Source: an uncultured Methanomicrobiales archaeon
GTDB lineage: Archaea > Halobacteriota > Methanomicrobia > Methanomicrobiales > Methanospirillaceae
Assembly: GCA_949320185.1 (NCBI GenBank)
Contig: CASGHK010000016.1
Coordinates: 1-64,000 of the forward strand
Reading direction: 5' to 3'
Length of the DNA stretch: 64,000 nt
The notes under the pieces were generated by a model. The model saw only the letters and a program-made list of their open reading frames with translations. It made no database searches and was not told the origin of the DNA. Below, piece by piece: positions 17,546 through 26,998 of the stretch. Every line of letters starts with the position of its first letter. Within the stretch, counting starts at the first letter, position 1. Position numbers and translations under genes: made by a program.

Positions 17546-18541
17546 TTGGAGAGATTCAGCACAATCACCGAACAGTGCCTTTCGTTGGCGAATGCATTCA
17601 TCGAAGACAGTGGCGGATCACTGCGTCAGGAGCGGACAGTCCTCGTCCAGCGGGCACTCGTCGTCTCCATTGCAGTCGGCACCGTCCTCGGCATCATCGA
17701 GATTGCCCTGTCCCACGTAACCGGCAACCGGGGCATCTTCATGGACGGCTTCGTGAATGTCCTCTCTATCATACCCGGTGTACTCTCGGTCATCAGCGTC
17801 AGGCTCAGTAGCCGGCAGGCGGACTGGAGGATGCAATTCGGGTACCGCCGGATCGAGACGGCTTGTGTCCTGTTGTTTGCGCTGACAATCTGTGGCGTCG
17901 CCCTGACGCAGATCGCAGAGACCCTTACCAACCCGTCGGCGATTCTCGATACCCTGTACGGGACACTGATCATGGCATACGCGGCTGTCGCGATCGGGAT
18001 CGAGTATCTCCTGTCACGATACCTCTGGCGAGTAGGTCATGAGCAGCAGAGCCGGCTTCTGGTTCTGGATGCAATCCTGCTCCGTGGGGACATTGCTATC
18101 TCGGCACTCATCCTTGCCGGGGGACTGTTCCTTATCGCCCTTCCGGAGGTAGCACTCATCCAGACTGCCATCACGCTTCTTATCATCGGTCTTATCTTCG
18201 TCTTTGGAGTCCAGGAAGCGATAACGGCACTGAAAGAACTGATCGATGCCGGGCCGTCTCTTGAGATCTGTGTGCTGATCGAACAGATTGTCGAAGAAAA
18301 TCCGGCGGTTATCTTTATCTCCGAACAACGAATCCGAACCTTCGGCGGGGCCCTCTCGGTCGAGCTCACCGTGGAAATTGATCCCCTGCTGTCGGTGGCG
18401 GATGCGTACGGTATCTCCACCGGAATCGAACGGCAGATCCAGGAGGGTGTTGAAAATGTCATTGAAGTCCGGGTCCGGACGCACCCCGCAGGGGCATACG
18501 CCGGTACCCTGAACCTGCCTGTCGTCCTTCCCCGGGATTGA
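17546..18541 (+). CDS. Cation diffusion facilitator (CDF)-like transporter with altered metal site
   Basis: Membrane protein of 331 residues with about six transmembrane helices (40-255) and a C-terminal cytoplasmic domain (about 256-325), the CDF plan. The transport site in well-studied CDF proteins is D-x3-D in helix 2 and H-x3-D in helix 5. Here the equivalent positions read D67/N71 (FMDGFVN) and L178/D182 (LLRGD), so two of four ligands are changed. Metal specificity cannot be predicted. The best start is a TTG at 17546 after a purine-rich leader. It lies beside a decayed transposase. Confidence 0.75.
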   Translation: MERFSTITEQCLSLANAFIEDSGGSLRQERTVLVQRALVVSIAVGTVLGIIEIALSHVTGNRGIFMDGFVNVLSIIPGVLSVISVRLSSRQADWRMQFGYRRIETACVLLFALTICGVALTQIAETLTNPSAILDTLYGTLIMAYAAVAIGIEYLLSRYLWRVGHEQQSRLLVLDAILLRGDIAISALILAGGLFLIALPEVALIQTAITLLIIGLIFVFGVQEAITALKELIDAGPSLEICVLIEQIVEENPAVIFISEQRIRTFGGALSVELTVEIDPLLSVADAYGISTGIERQIQEGVENVIEVRVRTHPAGAYAGTLNLPVVLPRD

Positions 18542-18654
18542 CCGTCGCCAGATCCCCATCAAGCGATCCAACGGATTTTTAAGGGAATAATCTGGTATTG
18601 CCGCCCGTGCAGATACACCACGCGTGTCGACGAGTCGATAATGAGGTCGGCGTC

Positions 18655-19450
18655 GCTGTAATCCATCTGAACTCCAGTTCATTGAGGTAGAACAGGAACT
18701 TCTTGGAGCCGACCCCTTCTTACCTCATGAGACCTTCCGTGGCACAGGACCAGAACGCTTCGATCGCGTTGATGGAGACCGTCCCGTTGGCGAATCGTTC
18801 TACTGTGATCGACCGACTTCTGCCGATAGCCATTGGGGACCAGGTCGCAGTATCTTTGAAAACGATCAGTGTCCGCAAGGTTGCCGCGCTTCATGTTCCT
18901 GATGGCGAGTTCGAGGAAGTCCACTCATTTTGCGTCCTGTACGACCCCGACCCGGATCTCTCACTTCCCTGGTCGAAGATTCCGAAGACCGGTACCCTGC
19001 CTGCGCTCAACGTACTCCTTCTCCTTTCCTCCGGCCCCCACACGACGATTCATCGGCTTCTATCTCTCCATTCAGGGAGGGTGCTTCCTCAATGGTGACA
19101 GGATCGCCGTATAAAAGAGATGATGCAGACGATACGCGGTGTTGAATGCAAATCCCCGCTGAGAAGCCGCAACCTGATTGAATGTATCCAATTCGAACAG
19201 TGTGAACCCCAGTGCCAGGGTTGAGCAGGAGCCCTGCGAGATTCCAACAATACTGCCGTGCCGAACGCCCCATTCTCTTCGATGACCAGAACACGTGGAC
19301 TTTTGACCCCGGATACGATACGACGAGCCCTGCCACAGTGAAAACAGCGCGTGGAGGAAACGAGAAGGCCGTGATCCCGAAGATACGTTGCGGCGGTCTC
19401 TTCGTCGTGAAAATATCGGCCCACGTCGATGAGGTGAACCGTTAAAACTC
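18655..19450 (-). pseudogene. ISXO2/IS1595-type transposase remnant, multiply frameshifted
   Basis: Minus-strand pieces in different frames line up in the order of an IS1595/ISXO2-like transposase. First comes an N-terminal helical and zinc-ribbon-like piece (HLIDVGRYFHDEETAATYL, then CFHCG). Next is GEIEADESSCGG near 19040-19060, carrying the first catalytic Asp region, then KVPVFGIFDQG near 18970, SVDHSRTIRQ near 18810, NGTVSINAIEAFWS near 18760-18790 and FLFYLNELEFRW near 18660-18695. No single frame spans these blocks, so the gene is dead. Terminal inverted repeats were not identified. A shorter related copy lies near 37.1-37.4 kb. Confidence 0.75.
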
Positions 19451-19532
19451 CGTCTCGTCTCTCTATCTCCAGATGGCACTGAGTAAGGCACCACCTTTTT
19501 TTATCCTGCCAAATTCCAGCAATTTTTGACAC

Positions 19533-20906
19533 ATGGATCGCTGGCCTGAACCCTGCGACACCGTACTCCGCTCTGTCCAGCATGCAGTGGATCTCATTGC
19601 ATACCTCAGGACACGGTGGTACATCCACCGGATGATCCACCTCCCGCCGAAGAAGGCTGCCCGGGTCCAGGAAGAAAAATTTCTGGCACTTGTCCGCTCT
19701 GCGTACCAGGAGATCCCGTTTTATCGGCAACGGTGGAATGAGGCGGGAGTGCACCCGGACGATATCCGGACAATCGCGGATATCGTGAAATTACCGGTAA
19801 TCTCAAAGGAGGATGTCCGGGAGGGGTTCCGTGCCGGCCTCTTTTCTCAACCGGGAGAGGAGCTGAAGTACGAGGTATTTGAAACCTCCGGCTCGACCGG
19901 TGAACCGCTCGAAGTGATGTGGGACCGCTCGTCCATGATCAGGGCCATGACGTACTTCTCCCCCGCAATCGTCAGCGAATGTTCGGGTATGAGGATCCGG
20001 AGCGCGACGTATATCGTTGTCATGGGTCACCGGGATACCATTCCTCCGTTCTCCCTCGACCACCCGCACGAGGAGCCCCCCGGCAGGACCTTCTCCCGTG
20101 GAAGTGTCTCCTTCATTGATGCGTTAGAGCCACCTGCCCGATTCCTCTCCTTTATCGCGGAGAAGAGACCGGACTTCATCGGAGGATATACCGGGATCAT
20201 CACCGAGCTTGCGGCGTATGCGCAGGAGCACGGCATACCGGTCTGGCACCCCCGTCTGATCGGGCTGTCGGCCGAACCCCTGCCAGCCCAATCTGTGCAG
20301 CTCATCAGTCAGGTCTTCCGGGCACCGGTCATGGCAAGCTACGTAGCAACCGAGACCGGACTGATCGCGGTGGAGCGGCGGTATGGAACGGGGTACGTGG
20401 TCTTACCGTGGGATGTTGTCCTTGAACTGCTCACCGATGACGGGGACCCGGTCAGCGGAGATAATGTCGGAAATGTCGTGGTCACGACACTCTCGAACCA
20501 TGCCATGCCGCTCATCCGGTATTCCGGGCTTGCGGATTACTCATCGTTCACGACAGGCAGCAGGGATGACCGGGTCACCCTCTCCGCGGTGTACGGGAGG
20601 AAGGTCGATCGGCTGGTATGCCGCGATGGGAACACCGTGAACCCGTACCAGCTGGAGGTCATCATGGCATCGGTGGAGGGGATCGGCCGGTACCAAATCG
20701 TTCAGCATTCCGTGAACGAGATCGAAGTGGTCTACGTTCCCCTGCGGGGAGCAGGCGATAGGACGATCGTGCCGGATATGGGTCCGGCGGTTCGTGCATT
20801 TGAACAGGTATTTGGTCCCGGGACCCGGATCCGGTTCCATGCAGTTGAACGGATACCCCGTCCCGCGGACGTGCACAAGGCCCCGCTCATCGTTTGCCGC
20901 GCCTGA
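19533..20906 (+). CDS. PaaK/CapK-like AMP-forming adenylating enzyme
   Basis: Member of the phenylacetate-CoA ligase/CapK branch of adenylate-forming enzymes, 457 residues. It has the ATP-binding loop ETSGSTGEPLEV (about 117-128), an aromatic-rich acyl-pocket region, an ASYVATETG segment, and a RYSGLAD segment before the mobile C-terminal domain. Such enzymes activate carboxylates or act in surface-polymer pathways; the substrate here is unknown. It stands alone between the transposase remnant and a convergent gene block, so context gives no pathway. Confidence 0.82.
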   Translation: MDRWPEPCDTVLRSVQHAVDLIAYLRTRWYIHRMIHLPPKKAARVQEEKFLALVRSAYQEIPFYRQRWNEAGVHPDDIRTIADIVKLPVISKEDVREGFRAGLFSQPGEELKYEVFETSGSTGEPLEVMWDRSSMIRAMTYFSPAIVSECSGMRIRSATYIVVMGHRDTIPPFSLDHPHEEPPGRTFSRGSVSFIDALEPPARFLSFIAEKRPDFIGGYTGIITELAAYAQEHGIPVWHPRLIGLSAEPLPAQSVQLISQVFRAPVMASYVATETGLIAVERRYGTGYVVLPWDVVLELLTDDGDPVSGDNVGNVVVTTLSNHAMPLIRYSGLADYSSFTTGSRDDRVTLSAVYGRKVDRLVCRDGNTVNPYQLEVIMASVEGIGRYQIVQHSVNEIEVVYVPLRGAGDRTIVPDMGPAVRAFEQVFGPGTRIRFHAVERIPRPADVHKAPLIVCRA

Positions 20907-21089
20907 TACCTGAAGGGCGGTCGCGGGGGGAGTGGGGGGACACCGGAAAACCGGAGATGGTCGCTACTATCACCGGGTTGAAAAAAAGACGTGTCGAATC
21001 GGGGACGAAGACGCCCGCGCATGATACGCCCACCAGATGATCCCAGAGAAAGAGAGCCATCGAGGAATCGAGGTCCGGTGCTCTTTATC
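20907..21089. other. Intergenic spacer between convergent genes
   Basis: A GC-rich 183-base spacer between convergent genes. It contains a GGTTGAAAAAAAG stretch but no clear hairpin, and no gene is seen. Confidence 0.4.
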
Positions 21090-21716
21090 TCACTCCCTCT
21101 CGTGCCGGGAAAAGCGCATCAAAAGGAACGGAAAGAGGAGCACGACTGCTACGACGGCCCATGACGTGCCGAAGAACCAGAGGAGAGCCTCGCGCCCGGG
21201 GTCATAGAAACGGACGGTAAGATCGTGCGTTCGTTCCCAGGTGAGCAGGGTCGTGTTGTTCGTCCCCTCCGTCACCGTCGCTCCGGGGGACCATCCACCA
21301 AGGAGCGGGTTACGCACGTCGTATCCGGAGGGCACGGTCACGTTCACCGCATAGTACCGGTCGAAGACCTGTTCGAGCCTGTAGTTGCGGAGCGGGGCAG
21401 CGTACGAGAGCGTATAGTTGCCACGGGGGAATTCGATCGAGGAGTAACCGGTCTCCCGGAATTCTACCTCGGTTCCATTGGCCGAGACCAGTCGAACACC
21501 GGAGACCTCGATCGGCACCTTCTCCCCGAGCATGCCGGGCTCGGAGAAGAGGTACGAGTCCACCCCTTCGAGTTCGATCTCGACCAGGTAGGCACTCCCA
21601 TTCCCCGCGATCTCGTAGGTGGCGGTCGGTTGCGCGACCGAGACCCAGGGTATCAGGAGGAGAGCGCAGAGAGCAACAAGGAGATGTCCGCGTCGATCTC
21701 GCAGGGGGGCGCGCAC
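21090..21716 (-). CDS. Exported, C-terminally anchored protein (DUF5803-like)
   Basis: Protein of 208 residues with an N-terminal signal peptide (hydrophobic core about 11-26, likely cut after VSVAQ), an extracytoplasmic beta-rich domain (about 28-175, with several N-x-S/T sites) and one C-terminal transmembrane helix (about 182-202) followed by a short basic tail. The organisation matches the archaeal DUF5803 group; no function is known. The start overlaps the end of threonine synthase by 64 bases, so it is co-transcribed, or the true start lies slightly inside. Confidence 0.75.
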   Translation of the reverse strand: MRAPLRDRRGHLLVALCALLLIPWVSVAQPTATYEIAGNGSAYLVEIELEGVDSYLFSEPGMLGEKVPIEVSGVRLVSANGTEVEFRETGYSSIEFPRGNYTLSYAAPLRNYRLEQVFDRYYAVNVTVPSGYDVRNPLLGGWSPGATVTEGTNNTTLLTWERTHDLTVRFYDPGREALLWFFGTSWAVVAVVLLFPFLLMRFSRHERE

Positions 21717-22858
21717 TGGGCTATCACCGTCTCGGGGTCTTTCAGCAGGTGTCCGGTCACGACACAGACGATCCGTTCGTCCCGGTCAATCTGGCCTTCT
21801 TCGACCAGTCGCCGGATACCGGCGACCGACGCGGCGGAGGCGGGTTCGACACCGATCCCCTCCATCCGGGCCAGATCGCGCTGCATCCTGAGGATCTCAT
21901 CGTCGCTCACGGAGGTGGCGGTGCCGCCGGTAGCCCGGATCGCGACCAGTGCCTTCTCCGCGTTGACGGGTGCCCCGATTCGAATGGCGGTTGCGACCGT
22001 CTCGGGGTTCTTCTCGGGGATGACCTCGGGGAGCTCTTCGTGCACCGCCCGCACGATGGGAGCTGAGCCGGATGCCTGGACCCCGGTCATCATTGGGAGG
22101 GTGTCGATGAGACCGAGGGTGCGGAGCTCGTTGAGCCCCTTGTGGACCGCGGAGATGTTTCCGGCGTTACCGACCGGGAGAACGAACCGGTCGGGCACGC
22201 CCTCGAGCTGGTCGACAACCTCGTATCCGATCGTCTTCTGGCCCTCGAGGCGGAAGGGGTTCACCGAATTGAGCAGATAGATTCCGTGCGAGATGCAGAG
22301 CTCGTGAACCATCTCGAGTGCCCGGTCAAAATTCCCGCGGATCGAGATCACCTTCGCTCCGTGCATCAGGGCCTGGGCGATCTTGCCGAGCGCCACCTTG
22401 CCGGCGGGGAGGAGGACGATCGCCGGTATTCCGGCCTTCGCGGCATACTGGGAGAGGCTCGCGGAGGTATTCCCCGTGGAGGCGCATGCCACCTGCGACA
22501 TCCCGAGTTCGAGGGCCATCGAGACCCCAACCGTCATGCCCCTGTCCTTGAACGAGCCCGACGGGTTCATCCCCTCGTGCTTCGCGTACAGGTGCGGGAG
22601 ACCCAGTTCCTCTCCCAGGCGCTTGAGGTGATAGAGTGGTGTGCCCCCCTCCTGCAGCGTGACCGGCTCCCTCTTCACCGGGAGGAGTTCGCGGTAACGC
22701 CAGACCGAGAGGGGCCGCCGGTGCCAGCGGGACCGATCGATCGCGATCGTATCGAGTTCGTACTGAACAGCGAGCAGGTGCCCGCAACGGCTGCAGGTAT
22801 AGACGATCTGATCGGCCGGATAGGTCGCGGCGCAGTGGACGCAGGCGAGGCGGTACAT
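21653..22858 (-). CDS. thrC: Threonine synthase
   Basis: PLP enzyme converting O-phosphohomoserine to threonine, 401 residues. An N-terminal zinc-ribbon-like lead (C6, C9, C22, C25) is followed by the fold-type II domain with the PLP lysine K104 in NPSGSFKDRGM. Further segments are ACASTGNTSASLS and the VLPVGNAGN phosphate-binding loop. Threonine synthase is favoured over threonine dehydratase by the zinc-ribbon lead and the overall match. The 3' end overlaps the downstream exported-protein gene. Confidence 0.93.
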   Translation of the reverse strand: MYRLACVHCAATYPADQIVYTCSRCGHLLAVQYELDTIAIDRSRWHRRPLSVWRYRELLPVKREPVTLQEGGTPLYHLKRLGEELGLPHLYAKHEGMNPSGSFKDRGMTVGVSMALELGMSQVACASTGNTSASLSQYAAKAGIPAIVLLPAGKVALGKIAQALMHGAKVISIRGNFDRALEMVHELCISHGIYLLNSVNPFRLEGQKTIGYEVVDQLEGVPDRFVLPVGNAGNISAVHKGLNELRTLGLIDTLPMMTGVQASGSAPIVRAVHEELPEVIPEKNPETVATAIRIGAPVNAEKALVAIRATGGTATSVSDDEILRMQRDLARMEGIGVEPASAASVAGIRRLVEEGQIDRDERIVCVVTGHLLKDPETVIAQCAPPCEIDADISLLLSALSS

Positions 22859-22892
22859 GCAGAAATTGTATGCGTGCCCAAGAGGCTTGAGC

Positions 22893-23630
22893 TCATCGGC
22901 CTGATGAGCGGGTCACGAGGAAGAAGAGCGCCCAGAGGAGGCAGAAAAGGAAGACCGAGAGGTGGACCACCGTCTCCGTCCCGGCCCCGAAACGGTGGAG
23001 CAGGAGGATGCACCCCCACATCGAGCACCCGAGCGCAGTGGCGAAGACACGGGGGCGCGGGTCGGCCCGCCCTCCGGAGCGGAGCCTCCCCCTGAGCCTC
23101 CAACCGCTCACCGGGTAGAGCCAGGCGATCCCTGCAGGGGTGCAGGAGTCCTCGACGAGATGAAGGATCGCCCCCACCCCAAATCCGGCCAGGGCATAGG
23201 CGAGCAGGTGGTCTGGGGGACGGCCGACCAGGAAGAGGGCAGCGATGACGTAGAGGCAGGTGAGGGCCGTTATCACGACGATACCAAGAAGGGAGTGAAG
23301 GATGCCACGGTGTCCAGCCCGGAGCCTGCCGCCCGAGAGGAGCCAGCAGAGCCCGGCGGCAGGATAGTATTCGCCATACCGGATCAGGTAACCGAAGAAC
23401 GGGAGTACCCGTGCCGCACCGTTCACGAACCGGCGGGAGGCCCCGGACAAACCCCGGATCTGGGTGTGAAAGATAGCGGCGTCGGTGGCGTCCGCGTCCG
23501 GGGCGAGGGAACCGATGAAGAGCCCGAAGAAGAGGACCGCCAGCTCCCCGGGGGAGAAAGAACCCAGGTGCGGAGCAAGAAGCAGGCCTCCGGAGAAGAG
23601 AGTGATCAGGACATGCTGGTCGCCGCGCAC
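22893..23630 (-). CDS. DUF457/YdjM-like membrane metal-dependent hydrolase
   Basis: Integral membrane protein of 245 residues with five or six hydrophobic helices. It has the DUF457 pattern: GSLAPDADATD after the first helices, HRGILHS in the middle, and HLVEDSCTPAGIAWLYP later. These His/Asp residues form the presumed metal site. The family has been linked to membrane or DNA-damage-associated hydrolase activity, but substrates are not established. It ends 34 bases before thrC and starts 5 bases after the nitrilase gene, so it belongs to the same transcription unit. Confidence 0.85.
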   Translation of the reverse strand: MRGDQHVLITLFSGGLLLAPHLGSFSPGELAVLFFGLFIGSLAPDADATDAAIFHTQIRGLSGASRRFVNGAARVLPFFGYLIRYGEYYPAAGLCWLLSGGRLRAGHRGILHSLLGIVVITALTCLYVIAALFLVGRPPDHLLAYALAGFGVGAILHLVEDSCTPAGIAWLYPVSGWRLRGRLRSGGRADPRPRVFATALGCSMWGCILLLHRFGAGTETVVHLSVFLFCLLWALFFLVTRSSGR

Positions 23631-23635
23631 CCCTC

Positions 23636-24409
23636 TCAGCCCTCCGGCGGACCACGGGCCGGGTCAGGGCCTCGCCGGGCGGCCGCGATCCGATCGGGAT
23701 CGAGTTCGGCGACCAGGAGGCCGGCATCCTCGCCTGCAACGGCACAGAACTCGCCGTCGGGGTCCGAGACCGCCGATCCACCTGCATACCCCCCGACAGG
23801 CGTCGTGCCGCGGGCGTACGATACCCCGGCAACGTACAGGCGGTTGTCCAGTGCCCGGGCCTGGAGAAACAGGCGCCAGTGTCGGAGCCGTTCTGCCGGC
23901 CACGCCGCGAGTACCAGGACAGCCTCCGCATCCATGGCACGATAAGCGGTAAAGTCCGCCGGGAACCGGAGGTCGTAGCAGATGGCGAGGCCGAATCGAA
24001 GCCCTCCACATTCGAAGACACCGGGAGCGTCTCCCTGCAGGTATGCCCGGTCCTCTCCTCCCGGGGTGAAGAGGTGACGTTTCGCGTAGACGGCGCGGGT
24101 CCTGCCGCTTTCATCGATTACGATCGCTGTGTTTCTGACTCCGCCCTCAACCCGCTCCCGGATCGAACCGATGAGTCCGATCCGGTTGAGATATGCGGAC
24201 CTTTTCAGGGCCTGGACCAGGTTTCCATCCAGTTCCTCAGCCCCAGCGGACGATGAGGGGTCCCATCCGCAGAGCACCTGCTCCGGGAAGACGACGAGGG
24301 AGGCACCGGCATGTGCGGCACTCGAGGCGTACTGGTCGACAAGGGCGAGGTTGGCTTCCGTATCTTCCCACGCCGGGAGCACCTGGGCAAGGGCGATGCG
24401 GACGCTCAT
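23636..24409 (-). CDS. Nitrilase/carbon-nitrogen hydrolase family protein
   Basis: Cytoplasmic amidase-fold enzyme of 257 residues with the complete Glu-Lys-Cys triad: E43 (VVFPEQ), K110 (AVYAKRHLF) and C144 (LAICYDLRFP). It resembles the omega-amidase/nitrilase-like branch; the amide substrate cannot be assigned. The frame is open further upstream, but the ATG at 24409 is chosen because alignment begins at VRIALAQ and it overlaps the upstream gene's stop by 4 bases (ATGA), a coupling arrangement seen throughout this operon. Confidence 0.92.
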   Translation of the reverse strand: MSVRIALAQVLPAWEDTEANLALVDQYASSAAHAGASLVVFPEQVLCGWDPSSSAGAEELDGNLVQALKRSAYLNRIGLIGSIRERVEGGVRNTAIVIDESGRTRAVYAKRHLFTPGGEDRAYLQGDAPGVFECGGLRFGLAICYDLRFPADFTAYRAMDAEAVLVLAAWPAERLRHWRLFLQARALDNRLYVAGVSYARGTTPVGGYAGGSAVSDPDGEFCAVAGEDAGLLVAELDPDRIAAARRGPDPARGPPEG

Positions 24410-24609
24410 CGAGCCCGCCTCTCCCTGCGGTAGTCTGCTGCGAGAAGAACGATCGCCCCGATCACGACGAGGACGAGAACGGTCATGATCAGCATGGTGT
24501 CCCCCGGGACGGTAACCCCAGCGAGGCGGGCCACGATCACCAGCCCGACCAGAACGAGGGAGCCCGATAGGAGGACCATACCGATGGATGGGAGGTCCCA
24601 ATTCATCAT
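24406..24609 (-). CDS. Small two-helix membrane protein
   Basis: Protein of 67 residues with two transmembrane helices (about 8-29 and 37-58) joined by a short turn with VPGD, ending in a basic tail (RRERRAR). No family was recognised. It overlaps both neighbours by 4 bases, which supports its being a real gene in the marC-nitrilase operon. Confidence 0.75.
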   Translation of the reverse strand: MMNWDLPSIGMVLLSGSLVLVGLVIVARLAGVTVPGDTMLIMTVLVLVVIGAIVLLAADYRRERRAR

Positions 24610-25253
24610 ACACCCCCCGTGAGGAATGGGAAGGCGACCTTCAGTCCGTCGATCACGAACTCCACCGCGATGGCGATGAGGAGGATACCCATCAACCGGT
24701 TCACAACACGGAACTCACGCTGACCGACACGTCGAACGATCGCCTCGGAGTTCGCCATCATCAGGTGCGTGATCCCGGAGGAGACGACGATCGAGAGAAG
24801 GACGACACCGTATGCCCACACACCGAGATCGGCTGCGTCGTCCATCAGCACGATGACGGTGGTGATCGCACCCGGGCCGGCGATCATCGGGATGGCGATC
24901 GGCATTATGGAGACATCGTCATCTCCCTCGTACTTCTCGGTCGCCGTCACCTTCGACCTTGACATCCTGGCGTAGACCATCTCCATGCCGATGGAGAAGA
25001 GGAGGATCCCGCCACCGATCCGGAACGCCGCCAGCGAGATCCCGAAGAGGACCAGGATTACCCCACCAAGAAGGGCGAACGCCACCAGGACGATCAGGGC
25101 ATACCAGCTCGCCTCCCTTGCCACTCTTCGCTTCTCCGCTGGATCGAACCCGGAGGTCATCGAGACGTAGATCATCGTCGCGCCGAGAGGGTTGATAAGC
25201 ACCAGGAGCGACGAGAGCGAAAGCAGTATGAAACTGACGGGGTCCACCGCCAT
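24606..25253 (-). CDS. MarC-family integral membrane protein
   Basis: Polytopic membrane protein of 215 residues with six predicted helices. The MarC/SNARE-associated-like pattern is clear: LINPLGATMIYVSMT in helix 1, a GGGILLFSIGMEM helix, and the conserved PIAIPMIAGPGAITT segment before helix 4. The substrate and role of the family are unknown, despite the historic link to multiple antibiotic resistance. It is the first gene of an operon running down to the exported protein at 21.1 kb; an AT-rich element (TTAATAAT, near 25276-25283) is a likely TATA box. Confidence 0.92.
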   Translation of the reverse strand: MAVDPVSFILLSLSSLLVLINPLGATMIYVSMTSGFDPAEKRRVAREASWYALIVLVAFALLGGVILVLFGISLAAFRIGGGILLFSIGMEMVYARMSRSKVTATEKYEGDDDVSIMPIAIPMIAGPGAITTVIVLMDDAADLGVWAYGVVLLSIVVSSGITHLMMANSEAIVRRVGQREFRVVNRLMGILLIAIAVEFVIDGLKVAFPFLTGGV

Positions 25254-25286
25254 GACGAACGATTTGGCGCTTCGATTATTAATGAA

Positions 25287-25305
25287 TTGAGGTTAAAAAG
25301 GGGGG
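25287..25305 (-). terminator. T-run terminator downstream of agl23
   Basis: On the minus strand the agl23 stop codon is followed directly by CCCCCCTTTTTAACC, a C-run then T-run of the kind that ends archaeal transcription. It separates this unit from the marC operon. Confidence 0.4.
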
Positions 25306-26988
25306 TTATACGACGAGATCTGGCCCGGGCACCTGGTCCAGGGGCCTGATCTTCGTGAAGACGTCAAGGTTCATCGAACCCAGCTTGCCATCGCGGTTGA
25401 AGTAGTACTCGACAACGCGGTTCTGGTTGTCGTACCAGCTGAACCAGTAGTTCAGCTTCACCGTCCTCTTTTCATATCCCGGGAGGGAGGGATAGGACTG
25501 CCCCCCGTCGGTGAGGACGACGTCCGCGTCCGAGGCGATCACTGCGTTCTCATCGATCCGATTTCCGTAAAACTGGATCTTGTCCCACCGGTCTCCGCGA
25601 TAGTACCACGGGAGCGGCCAGTAGTTCTGGGACGCGACGACGACCTTCTCGGCCGCGTTCATGTCGCGGAAGACGCCCCTGAGGTCCTCGCTGTTCTGCA
25701 CCTGGACGATCGGCTCGGAGATGTCTTTTCGGTCGAACTGGACGTGGTAGGTGGTATACCCGAGCCCGAATCCATAGATCGGGACGACCAGGCTGAAGAC
25801 GAGGAACAGGGCCGTTACGTACTTCCAGGCGTCGTGGCGGATAAGACGTTCCTCCGCCTTCTTTTCGCGAAGGCACCAGCTCGCGACGAAACACATCGGG
25901 AGCAGCTGCTGGATGATCAACCAGGGGACCTTCTCACCGATGTAGCCGTACATCACCATCGTTCCGGCCATCCAGACCAGGCAGAACTTCAGGAACTCGT
26001 CCCTCCGGTCGAAGACGGGTACCGAACGGGCCACCGGCGAGACGCCGGCAAGCCCGTCGATCTCTGCCGAGATGGAGTCGAGGCGCGCCTTGGATCTCCG
26101 CCTCCACTGGAGAACCGCGTACGAGACAACGGATGCACCGGCGAGTATCACGATCGGGACCTCGTACAGCCCGAACAGCAGGACGTAGAAGTATGGCGGT
26201 CCACCCAGGCGTTGCTGTCCGTGCATCGACAGCCAGTGGTTGATCGCTTCGAACGGTCCCGTCCACAGCGTGTCCACGTGGATCCCGAAGAACGAGTAGA
26301 GCACCGCCATCAATCCGCCGATGATCGCGATCGAGACCACGAGGTCACGGACCCATACCTTCGTCTCCGGGAGCGGCAAGCGCTTGCGGACGATGAGGTA
26401 GAGGATGTACACCCCGAAGAGGATCAGGATGAGTGGCATCTCCTCCTTGCAGGACAGGGCGAGGCCCGCTGCCACCGCGGCAAGAGCGGCGAAACGGAAC
26501 TGCCGTCTCTCGAGGTAGTACAGGAGGGCGACAACGAGCAGGAGCGTGAAGAAGAGCATGAAGATGTCATGCCGCAGGAAACGGGAGAAGTAGACCATGT
26601 CGGGCGAGATCATGATCAGCAGGCCGGCCGCGAGCGACTGACGCTGGTCGAGGTACCCGAGTCGGTAGATGAAGTAGACGAGGACAACGATGAGTACGCC
26701 GAGGAATGCTGGCACCAGGCGTCCCACGAGGTCGGAGTCTCCAAAGAGGCGGAACATCCCCGCCGTGATGTAGTAGAGGACCGGCCCGTGATACATCGGG
26801 TCGTACGAGTACGTCCCCTTTGTCAGGAGCTCGTAACTGAACCAGGCGTGGATCGCCTCGTCATGGTGGAAGAGTTTCAGGTTCAGCCGGAAGAACCGGG
26901 TGATTGCGGTCGCAAGGATCAGGAGAAGAAACGCAGAGTTAAAAGAGAGATATCTCCTGATGGTCGTAAAGACCTCAGCGGCAGGCAC
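25306..26988 (-). CDS. Agl23-like flippase-associated membrane glycosyltransferase-fold protein
   Basis: Large polytopic membrane protein (about 560 residues) related to the ArnT/PMT glycosyltransferase fold and to Agl23, associated with lipid-linked sugar flipping in haloarchaeal N-glycosylation. The first luminal loop carries the acidic motif FHHDEAIHAWFS, followed by DPMYHGPVLYY. Around ten helices fill the middle, and a soluble C-terminal domain starts near residue 400. A GTG at 26988, preceded by GAGAGG, is preferred over the ATG at 27027, which would overlap rpsJ. It directly follows tuf-rpsJ. Confidence 0.8.
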   Translation of the reverse strand: MPAAEVFTTIRRYLSFNSAFLLLILATAITRFFRLNLKLFHHDEAIHAWFSYELLTKGTYSYDPMYHGPVLYYITAGMFRLFGDSDLVGRLVPAFLGVLIVVLVYFIYRLGYLDQRQSLAAGLLIMISPDMVYFSRFLRHDIFMLFFTLLLVVALLYYLERRQFRFAALAAVAAGLALSCKEEMPLILILFGVYILYLIVRKRLPLPETKVWVRDLVVSIAIIGGLMAVLYSFFGIHVDTLWTGPFEAINHWLSMHGQQRLGGPPYFYVLLFGLYEVPIVILAGASVVSYAVLQWRRRSKARLDSISAEIDGLAGVSPVARSVPVFDRRDEFLKFCLVWMAGTMVMYGYIGEKVPWLIIQQLLPMCFVASWCLREKKAEERLIRHDAWKYVTALFLVFSLVVPIYGFGLGYTTYHVQFDRKDISEPIVQVQNSEDLRGVFRDMNAAEKVVVASQNYWPLPWYYRGDRWDKIQFYGNRIDENAVIASDADVVLTDGGQSYPSLPGYEKRTVKLNYWFSWYDNQNRVVEYYFNRDGKLGSMNLDVFTKIRPLDQVPGPDLVV

Positions 26989-26998
26989 GCCGCACCTC

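Noticed and set aside
22675-24114. A 479-codon open frame on the minus strand
   Set aside because: It runs over thrC, DUF457 and nitrilase in another frame on the same strand; those genes have complete motifs, and this frame has none.
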